From an uncultured Flavobacteriales bacterium (GTDB taxonomy: Bacteria > Bacteroidota > Bacteroidia > Palsa-965), in contig CALJIF010000009.1 in NCBI GenBank assembly GCA_937974275.1, positions 1 to 6,764 on the forward strand: DNA of 6,764 bases. The letters are read 5' to 3'. Below, in pieces: positions 1 through 5,893 of this stretch (positions are counted from its first letter, which is position 1; each line of letters begins with the position of its first letter). A model generated the notes under the pieces. That model was given only the letters and a program-made list of their open reading frames with translations, searched no databases and was not told the DNA's origin. The position numbers and the translations under genes are program-made.

Positions 1-45
1 ACAGAGAAGTTAACTGATGTTTTTAATAAGACATTACATGAGTAA
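1..45 (+). CDS. Probable C-terminal end of an upstream gene (partial)
   Basis: Frame 1 is open from the first base and reads TEKLTDVFNKTLHE before a TAA at 43-45. The other two forward frames close earlier, at 11-13 and 15-17. The peptide has the look of a charged C-terminal helix, as many glycosyltransferases have, and its stop would overlap the preferred wecB start by 8 bases (ATGAGTAA), the same arrangement seen at the 3397-3404 junction. That parallel is the main reason for choosing this frame. Fourteen residues are too few to name a function. The alternative is that the upstream gene ends at the TGA at 15-17, which touches the ATG at 17. Confidence 0.45.
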   Translation, partial: TEKLTDVFNKTLHE

Positions 46-1138
46 GACGCATATTTTATTAGTAATTGGAACACGACCTAATTTTATCAAGGTGACGCAG
101 TTTCGTCGTGTTGCAGCTCGTTATCCGAATCTGGAATTAAGTATTGTTCACACCGGTCAGCATTACGACAGTAAAATGGCCGATGTGTTTTTCGAGCAAT
201 TCGGATTGGTTCCTGATCATTTTTTAAATGTGCCTGCCGGTTCACCGAATACGCAAATGGCGGAAATCATGTTGCGTTTGGAACAACTCATTACCGGTAA
301 ACGCCCTGATTTAATATTAGTTGTAGGCGATGTGAATTCGACACTGGCCGCAGCAATTACAGCCAACAAAATGGAAATTCCGATTGGTCATATCGAAAGT
401 GGTTTGCGAAGTTTCGATCGTACGATGCCGGAAGAGTTTAATCGAATTCTTACGGATGAATTGGCCGAAATACATTTTGTAACAGAACCATCAGGTAAAA
501 AACATTTAATCGAAGAAGGACGCGGCGACTCAGTTGTTGAAGTGGGCAATACCATGATTGATACATTGGTCGCATTTAAGGACGAAATTCAAAAGTCCCG
601 TGTACTGGATGATTTAAAACTGACTGCAGGAAAATACGTGCTGATCACTATGCATCGCCCGTCAAATGTTGATAGCAAAGACGGGCAGTTACTGTTATTA
701 CAATTGATGACCACGTTAGGAAATGACTATCAACTGGTATTTCCTGCGCACCCGCGCACTGTGCGATTTATGGAAACATTCGGGTTGAAATCACAATTCG
801 AGCAGGTGAAAGGTTTACAAATTATTGAACCGCTGGATTATTTTGCGTTTCAAAAGTTGGTGAGTGCTTCCGCATTTGTGTTAACGGATAGTGGCGGTAT
901 TCAGGAAGAAACGACGTTTTTACAAATTCCGTGTTTAACGCTTCGCCCGAATACAGAACGCCCTGTGACGGTTGATCTGGGTTCCAATACGTTGTTACCA
1001 TTTGAAATTAGCGGCATTTTGCAACAAGTGGAATTAATCCGCAGCGGCAACTACAAAAAAGGTTTGATCCCGCAGCAATGGGACGGTAAAGCAACGGATC
1101 GAATTTTTGAATTTTTGAATAAACGATTTACGGCATGA
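38..1138 (+). CDS. wecB: UDP-N-acetylglucosamine 2-epimerase, non-hydrolysing (WecB)
   Basis: Cytoplasmic enzyme interconverting UDP-GlcNAc and UDP-ManNAc, the first step toward ManNAc or ManNAcA units of surface glycans. The 366-residue product is close to the usual length of about 375 and has a GT-B-like epimerase fold. Visible motifs, numbered from the ATG at 38: GTRPNFIK at 11-18, HTGQHYDSKMAD near 38-49, VGDVNST with Asp98, HIESGLR with Glu120, MPEEFNR with Glu132, TMHRPSN with His206, FPAHPRT near 235-241, and DSGGIQEE at 284-291. By position these match the substrate-binding and catalytic residues known from E. coli WecB (Asp95, Glu117, Glu131, His213). An ATG at 17 would add seven residues (MFLIRHY) ahead of the first strand. 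I prefer 38 because family members start just before KxILLVIGTRP and because it gives an overlap with the upstream frame, although a weak GAGAAG lies before the ATG at 17. The stop overlaps the next gene by ATGA. The function is secure; the start is less so. Confidence 0.95.
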   Translation: MSKTHILLVIGTRPNFIKVTQFRRVAARYPNLELSIVHTGQHYDSKMADVFFEQFGLVPDHFLNVPAGSPNTQMAEIMLRLEQLITGKRPDLILVVGDVNSTLAAAITANKMEIPIGHIESGLRSFDRTMPEEFNRILTDELAEIHFVTEPSGKKHLIEEGRGDSVVEVGNTMIDTLVAFKDEIQKSRVLDDLKLTAGKYVLITMHRPSNVDSKDGQLLLLQLMTTLGNDYQLVFPAHPRTVRFMETFGLKSQFEQVKGLQIIEPLDYFAFQKLVSASAFVLTDSGGIQEETTFLQIPCLTLRPNTERPVTVDLGSNTLLPFEISGILQQVELIRSGNYKKGLIPQQWDGKATDRIFEFLNKRFTA

Positions 1139-2259
1139 AACTCGTTTACCTGACATTCAATGATCATCCTTCCGGAATCTACAAAAGTCAGGTAGTGGAT
1201 ACGTGTAACTTTTTACGCAATGAGTTAGGACATGAAGTGCAGCTTATTGCGTTCATCTCGTTACGGAATTACGCCGCAGTGAAACGTGCAATTCTCCAGA
1301 TGGATGCGAAAGCGCTGGTAAAACCCATGTTTCCCGGAATTCATCGTTGGCGCAACAATAAGTGGTTGCTAAAATGGAGTGGTATACGAAATGCAGATAC
1401 AATCATTGCACGTGGAATGTTCGCGACGCATTTGGCGCATCTTGCGGGTGTCGCAAAACAACAGCTGATATTCGATGCGCGTGGTGCTTACGCCGCTGAG
1501 TTTTCAGAATATCATGTGGGTGGTGATGCTTTTAATAAAGCGGAAATTGAAGCATTGGAGCAATCGGCATTGCAGATCAGTGGCAAGCAGTTGGCGGTGT
1601 CTCATGCATTACGTTCCTACTGGAAACGACAGTATCAGTTTGATGGAAGCAACAGTATTGTTATTCCATGCACGGTTTCGGACGATGTGATTACTGAATT
1701 GCCGGATGAAAAGGCACTTGTTGATTATCGCGCACAGCTTGGAGTTCAAACGGATGAATGTCTTATTGTATTTTCCGGTACCGCGTCCGGTTGGCATTCT
1801 TTTCAAATGATGGACGAATTGTTGTTGAAATGGATGCATGATAATCCAAAGATTAAAATATTATTATTGACTAGTTCTAACACAGATCAACTAAAAATCA
1901 CATCCGAATTTTCTTCACGAGTTATGGTGAAGTGGGTGAAGCATCATCAGGTGCAACAATTGTTACACGCCGCTGATTACGGATGGTTGGTACGTGAAGC
2001 GTCTGATACGAATCGTGTCGCATCGCCGGTAAAATTCGCGGAATATCTTGCGGCCGGTTTGTACGTCATCATTAGTCCGGAATTGGGCGATTACAGCGAA
2101 TTGGTGAATCGTGAAGGTTGTGGAATGATTAGCGATAAAGTAGAAGCAGTCGATTTAGCTCCGTTAACACGAAATCAGAAATTACATGCCGTAAATTTGG
2201 TGAAAACGCATTTTACTAAAAAAGCCTTGGTAGAACAGTACAAAAACTTGATACAATGA
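1135..2259 (+). CDS. Glycosyltransferase, divergent GT4/GT-B type
   Basis: Predicted cytoplasmic or membrane-associated sugar transferase of 374 residues, presumably adding one residue to a lipid-linked repeat unit; donor and acceptor cannot be read from sequence. The N-terminal half is Rossmann-like, beginning MKLVYLTFNDHPSGIY, with FDARGAYA at 113-120 and AVSHALRSYW at 154-163, a common linker feature of GT4 proteins. The C-terminal half has IVFSGTASGW at 211-220 (strand and loop of the second domain) and the donor-site block around residues 286-308, with NRVASP followed by KFAEYLAAG (Glu303). The classical E-x7-E motif is not intact: the position eight residues before Glu303 is Val295, and the nearest earlier glutamate is Glu288. 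There is no signal peptide or membrane segment. The start is fixed by an ATGA overlap with wecB, and the stop overlaps the next start by ATGA. The fold assignment is good; the specificity is unknown. Confidence 0.85.
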   Translation: MKLVYLTFNDHPSGIYKSQVVDTCNFLRNELGHEVQLIAFISLRNYAAVKRAILQMDAKALVKPMFPGIHRWRNNKWLLKWSGIRNADTIIARGMFATHLAHLAGVAKQQLIFDARGAYAAEFSEYHVGGDAFNKAEIEALEQSALQISGKQLAVSHALRSYWKRQYQFDGSNSIVIPCTVSDDVITELPDEKALVDYRAQLGVQTDECLIVFSGTASGWHSFQMMDELLLKWMHDNPKIKILLLTSSNTDQLKITSEFSSRVMVKWVKHHQVQQLLHAADYGWLVREASDTNRVASPVKFAEYLAAGLYVIISPELGDYSELVNREGCGMISDKVEAVDLAPLTRNQKLHAVNLVKTHFTKKALVEQYKNLIQ

Positions 2260-3404
2260 GAGTGGCTTTGTTTACGGACGGAATTTATCCGATAGTTATG
2301 GGCGGTATGCAGCGCCATTCGTTGTATTTAGCGAAAGCATTAGCAGGAGAAGGTATTCAAGTTGATCTGTATCATGCGGCGGACAAAAAAAATGCGGACC
2401 GTGCTATACAATTATTCACAACGGCTGAGTTGCAGCATATTCGTCTCTTTCCGGTAAAATTCCCCGACTTAGGTAAAACGCCCGGTCATTACATTCGTGA
2501 ATCATATTTGTATTCCAAAGAATTATTCAAACGCATGCAGGAGCATAGTGCTCCGGACTTTATTTATTGTAAAGGTTTCACGGGATGGGAATTATTGCAC
2601 CAAAAGAGTTTGGGTAAGCAATTTCCTCCTATTGCCGTTAATATGCACGGTTATGAAATTTTTCAGCCGGCTGCATCCTGGATAGAGCGTATCAAACAAA
2701 AGTGGTTGCTGGATAAACCTGCACGTTATCAGCTGGATAATGCTGATGTCGTTATTTCATATGGTGGTCGTGTTACTGATATTCTGAAATCCATTCCTGT
2801 GGCTGCTTCAAAGATTGAAGAATTGCCGGGTGGTATTACGGCTGATTGGATTCGAAAGGACATCACACCGCGTAATGAAGTGCTACGCTTCATTTTCGTT
2901 GGCCGTGATGAGCGCCGAAAAGGATTGGAAGAGCTGTATGAAGCAATTAAAAGATCGAAATCGGATTTCTATCAGTTGCATATCGTAGGACCAATAAATC
3001 CTTCGAAGCGTGTGAAATTGCCTAACGTAACGTATCACGGCAGTATCACGGATAACCATGCGTTGCGCAAATTGCTCGATTCTTGTCAGGTCTTGGTTTG
3101 TCCAAGTATTTCCGAAGGAATGCCCAATGTTATTTTAGAAGGCATGTCACGCGGGCTGGCTATTTTGGCCACAGATACTGGAGCTACAAAACTTATGGTT
3201 GACGATAGCAATGGTTTTCTGGTTAAACCGGGCGATGTGACGCAATTAGCGGAAGCATGGAACAACATGATGAATATGGATGCTGCTGCATTAAGTCGTT
3301 TACAACAGCATTCCATAGCAAAAGTGCAGGAGCAGTTTTTGTGGAGTCGATTAGCGGCTGAAACCATTAAAATGATGGAACGTAGAATTAGACAACATGA
3401 TTAA
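2256..3404 (+). CDS. Glycosyltransferase family 4 (GT-B, retaining)
   Basis: Predicted retaining glycosyltransferase of 382 residues, typical length for GT4, likely using a nucleotide-sugar donor to extend the lipid-linked repeat unit. The N-terminal acceptor domain starts MRVALFTDGIYP and contains the glycine-rich loop GGMQRHSLYLAKAL at 16-29, where GT4 proteins usually have GGxxRH. The linker region has VNMHGYE at 128-134 and VVISYGG near 165-171. The C-terminal donor domain has FVGRDERRKGL at 214-224 (Arg217 and Lys222 in the usual phosphate-contacting positions) and an intact E-x7-E motif, SEGMPNVILEGM, with Glu287 and Glu295, followed by GxxxLATDTGA. The start is set by the ATGA overlap with the preceding gene; the stop overlaps the wecE start by 8 bases. 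No transmembrane segments are seen. The sugar transferred cannot be stated. Confidence 0.93.
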   Translation: MRVALFTDGIYPIVMGGMQRHSLYLAKALAGEGIQVDLYHAADKKNADRAIQLFTTAELQHIRLFPVKFPDLGKTPGHYIRESYLYSKELFKRMQEHSAPDFIYCKGFTGWELLHQKSLGKQFPPIAVNMHGYEIFQPAASWIERIKQKWLLDKPARYQLDNADVVISYGGRVTDILKSIPVAASKIEELPGGITADWIRKDITPRNEVLRFIFVGRDERRKGLEELYEAIKRSKSDFYQLHIVGPINPSKRVKLPNVTYHGSITDNHALRKLLDSCQVLVCPSISEGMPNVILEGMSRGLAILATDTGATKLMVDDSNGFLVKPGDVTQLAEAWNNMMNMDAAALSRLQQHSIAKVQEQFLWSRLAAETIKMMERRIRQHD

Positions 3405-4518
3405 AGTTCCATTCAATACCATTACGTATTCCGGTGCTGAAATCGATAACATGCGCGATGCTGCCAACCGTGGACAACTTTCCGGTGGTGGATATTATTC
3501 GAAATTGAGCAGTGCATTCATTAAGGACAAGTTGAGTGCGAAGGCTGTGTTTTTAACTACATCGTGTTCGCATGCGTTAGAACTTGCAGCATCTTTATTG
3601 AATTTGCAACCGAATGATGAAGTTATTGTTCCAAGTTACAACTTCGTAACCGGTGCATCTTCGTTTGTTGCGAAAGGCGCTAAAATTGTTTGGGCTGATA
3701 GTAGAGAAGATCATCCAAATGTTGATATCAAGGCCTTGGATAAACTGTTAACGCCACGAACAAAAGCATTGGTAATTGTGCATTACGGCGGAGTTGATGC
3801 CGGTGGAGCTGCCATTCGAAAGTGGTGCGACGAACACGGAATCGTTTTAATCGAAGATGCCGCTCACGGATACGGAGCATCGGACCTTAATGGAAAACCG
3901 TTGGGTTCTTTCGGCCACATGAGCACGTTTTCATTTCATGATTCGAAGAACATTACGTGTGGTGAGGGCGGAGCGCTGGTTTTAAACGATGAAAATTTTG
4001 TGGATAGGGCTGCAATTCTGTATGAAAAAGGTACCAACAGGTCCAATTTTCAGCGCGGAGAAGTGAGTTACTACGAGTGGATTGATCTTGGTGCATCATA
4101 TACATTGTCAGAATTGAACGCATCTTTTCTTTGGGCACAGTTGCAAGCAGAACCCGCCTGGACAAAGCAACGCAAAGCGACATGGCAGTTTTATTCGGAT
4201 CAACTTTCAGGACATCCGCTATTTGATGTGGTGTCTAATGACCAATTAAACCACAATGCCCACAATTTCTGCATACGTGTCAAGAATCCGGCTCATTTGA
4301 ATGTACGCCTGGAGCACTTGAAAAATGAAGGAATTCAGGCGCTCACACATTACAGATGCTTACATAAGAGCGCTTATGCGGCTAAAACGTCAAAGATTCA
4401 TCATTTGCCGAATTGCGAACAATGGGAGAACACGTTAATTCGCTTGCCCATTCATAACGGTATTAACAATGAACAGTTAATGGCGGTGGTAAACGCCTTG
4501 AGAAACTTTACCTGCTAA
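3397..4518 (+). CDS. wecE: dTDP-4-amino-4,6-dideoxygalactose transaminase (WecE/RffA), DegT/DnrJ/EryC1 family
   Basis: PLP-dependent cytoplasmic aminotransferase predicted to convert dTDP-4-keto-6-deoxyglucose to dTDP-4-amino-4,6-dideoxygalactose (Fuc4N) with glutamate as amino donor. The 373 residues match the family length. Visible blocks: PFNTITYSGAEI at 5-16, TTSCSHALELAA at 54-65, DEVIVPSYNFV at 74-84, EDAAHGYGA at 153-161 (Asp154 expected to contact the PLP pyridine nitrogen), SFHDSKNITCGEGG at 179-192 with Lys184 as the internal aldimine lysine, EKGTNRSNFQRGEV at 210-223, and DLGASYTLSELNASFLWAQL at 230-249. The EKGTNRS-F-RG block and the LWAQL ending resemble E. coli WecE as I remember it more than generic family members such as ArnB, which is why I name it. 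The C-terminal HYRCLH at 318-323 replaces the usual HYxPLH. The start overlaps the preceding stop in ATGATTAA. A related amino-sugar transaminase with a different stereochemical outcome remains possible. Confidence 0.88.
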   Translation: MIKVPFNTITYSGAEIDNMRDAANRGQLSGGGYYSKLSSAFIKDKLSAKAVFLTTSCSHALELAASLLNLQPNDEVIVPSYNFVTGASSFVAKGAKIVWADSREDHPNVDIKALDKLLTPRTKALVIVHYGGVDAGGAAIRKWCDEHGIVLIEDAAHGYGASDLNGKPLGSFGHMSTFSFHDSKNITCGEGGALVLNDENFVDRAAILYEKGTNRSNFQRGEVSYYEWIDLGASYTLSELNASFLWAQLQAEPAWTKQRKATWQFYSDQLSGHPLFDVVSNDQLNHNAHNFCIRVKNPAHLNVRLEHLKNEGIQALTHYRCLHKSAYAAKTSKIHHLPNCEQWENTLIRLPIHNGINNEQLMAVVNALRNFTC

Positions 4519-4565
4519 TGGCGTATTTTCGTGTACCAATAGCCTTACTGTGCGCGAATTTCTAA
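4518..4565 (+). other. 15-codon frame opening on the wecE stop codon (possible leader or frameshift remnant)
   Basis: The wecE stop and this ATG share a base (TAATG, 4516-4520), a common reinitiation arrangement. The frame reads MAYFRVPIALLCANF and ends in TAA at 4563-4565, overlapping the first codons of the downstream membrane protein in another frame. It may be chance. It could also be a coupling peptide that carries ribosomes from wecE to the GTG at 4550, or the true N-terminus of the membrane protein separated from it by a frameshift or a sequencing indel, since 32 bases (not a multiple of three) lie between the two starts. No family match is expected for something this short, and nothing here chooses between the options. 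Confidence 0.25.
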
Positions 4566-5893
4566 CCAACAACAGAACGTTTTTATTTTTCACCTTATTC
4601 TGGGTGCTGGCAGGAATGTTTGCGGGGCCGGTAGTTTACGCTGTTGTTCCGTTTGTGTTGTATTATTTTTTTCAGCGCAAATGGATTGCAGAAATTCTGA
4701 TGGGTTTTATCCTGATGTTGGTGTTATCCGATTCTCGCAGCTATACATTCGGCTTTGCACAGAATGCGAAAAACGTGTACATCGTGATGATGGCGCTCTT
4801 TTATTTTATGGACAGCAATTTGTCCACGCCACTGAACCGCATATTCAAAACATTTATTCCTTTCCTTCTGGTAGCGGCCATGTTCATGGTCACATCCGAT
4901 TACATCAGCACGAGCGTGCAGAAAACAGTTTCTTATGGTTTGCTGTTATTGGTAGTCCCCAATTATTTCTTGCAAACGATTCGTGATGAAGGCAAAGAAG
5001 GGTTACGAAAATTCCTTTGGTGGATTACGCTACTGTTGTTAATCGGATTTGTGATGCGTTTTGTAATGCCGGGTTACGTAACATTAGCGGGACGTTATAC
5101 GGGATTAATGGGCAATCCGAACGGATTAGGCTTGTTTTGTCTGTTGTTCTTTATGGTAGTAACTGTGGCAGGTGATGTGGTGAAAAATCTGTTTTCCCGC
5201 CGTGAATTGATCATCATTTACGGAGCAATAATTTTAAGTGTAATACTTTGTGGTTCACGTAATGCAATTTTCACCATTCTACTGTTCTTGTTCTTCCGTC
5301 AATTTTATAAGCTTTCGCCATTTATCGGATTCATAATGTTTGTGGTTGTGTTGTTCGTGTATCAATACATCAACAATAACATTGAAGGAATTATTTATGC
5401 ATTAGACTTACAGGAGTATTTTCGAATTGACACATTGCGTTCCGGTTCCGGGCGTTTGGTGGCGTGGGAATTTGGCTGGAGTAAAATTCAGGAAGGCGTT
5501 TTTAGCGGAGGCGGAATAGGTTATACAGAAATTCTTTACAAGCAGAATTATGAAATGTTGTCCATTATGGGACACCAGGGAAATGCACATAATTCGTACA
5601 TCACGTTTTGGCTGGATACCGGAATTGTTGGTGTTCTTGCGTATGTAATTGGTATGATCGTAACTTTCTTAAGAAGCGCAGGCTCTATTCCCGGCGCAAT
5701 TCCTGCCATGTACGGTATTCTGTTTTCTGCATTCTTCGAATCATGGTTAACGGCTTCTCTAAATCCATTAACGATTCAGGCTGTAATCATCATGACCATG
5801 GTTTCTATTCCGGAGGTGCGTGAATTGTTCGTTACTGAAAATACTGAACCGAATGATGAAATTGAAGAATCTGTAATTCCGGCCGTATCATGA
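4550..5893 (+). CDS. O-antigen polymerase/ligase family integral membrane protein (Wzy/WaaL type, Wzy_C-like)
   Basis: Polytopic inner-membrane protein of 447 residues, predicted to polymerise undecaprenyl-linked repeat units (Wzy) or transfer the glycan to its acceptor (WaaL). About 12 hydrophobic segments are visible, the first near residues 11-36 and the last near 408-420. A hydrophilic region at about 273-345 is the likely large periplasmic loop. Family hallmarks are RYTGLMGNPNGLG at 182-194, CGSRNA at 234-239, SGSGRLVAW at 298-306, GGGIGY at 320-325 and HNSYITFWLDTGIVG at 347-361. The C-terminus from about residue 430 is acidic and probably cytoplasmic. The start is GTG: no ATG precedes it in frame back to the stop at 4499-4501, and the first in-frame ATG (4616) lies inside the first membrane segment. 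It begins 31 bases after wecE without a visible ribosome binding site. The stop overlaps the next start by ATGA. Polymerase is favoured because the gene sits among repeat-unit genes, but sequence alone does not separate polymerase from ligase. Confidence 0.88.
   Translation: MREFLTNNRTFLFFTLFWVLAGMFAGPVVYAVVPFVLYYFFQRKWIAEILMGFILMLVLSDSRSYTFGFAQNAKNVYIVMMALFYFMDSNLSTPLNRIFKTFIPFLLVAAMFMVTSDYISTSVQKTVSYGLLLLVVPNYFLQTIRDEGKEGLRKFLWWITLLLLIGFVMRFVMPGYVTLAGRYTGLMGNPNGLGLFCLLFFMVVTVAGDVVKNLFSRRELIIIYGAIILSVILCGSRNAIFTILLFLFFRQFYKLSPFIGFIMFVVVLFVYQYINNNIEGIIYALDLQEYFRIDTLRSGSGRLVAWEFGWSKIQEGVFSGGGIGYTEILYKQNYEMLSIMGHQGNAHNSYITFWLDTGIVGVLAYVIGMIVTFLRSAGSIPGAIPAMYGILFSAFFESWLTASLNPLTIQAVIIMTMVSIPEVRELFVTENTEPNDEIEESVIPAVS

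Noticed and set aside
17..37. ATG at 17 as the wecB start, adding MFLIRHY, with a weak GAGAAG at 4-9 and a TGA overlapping it.
   Set aside because: The family normally starts immediately before the KxILLVIGTRP strand, and the ATG at 38 gives an overlap type repeated elsewhere in the operon. The choice is a preference, not proof.
1101..1120. Short tandem repeat GAATTTTT, two and a half copies, near the 3' end of wecB.
   Set aside because: It encodes the ordinary C-terminal helix residues IFEFLN, the copy number is too low for a phase-variable tract, and the 8-base unit is probably coincidental codon repetition.
3086..3367. Minus-strand open frame of 93 codons inside the second GT4 gene.
   Set aside because: It lies entirely antisense to the strongly supported donor domain carrying the E-x7-E motif, has a composition expected of a reverse complement (Cys- and Ser-rich with no domain), and has no promoter or neighbour on that strand.
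4497..4531. Possible Bacteroidota-type promoter before the membrane protein: TATTTTCG at 4524-4531 resembles the TAnnTTTG -7 element, with CTTG at 4497-4500 as a -33 element.
   Set aside because: Both elements have mismatches, the spacing of 23 bases is at the long end, and the transcript would leave only about a dozen bases before the GTG. AT-rich DNA gives such matches by chance.
4681..4986. Plus-strand open frame of 101 codons within the membrane protein gene.
   Set aside because: It is an out-of-frame reading of a region whose main frame gives clear membrane segments and family context; the alternative product has no recognisable motif.
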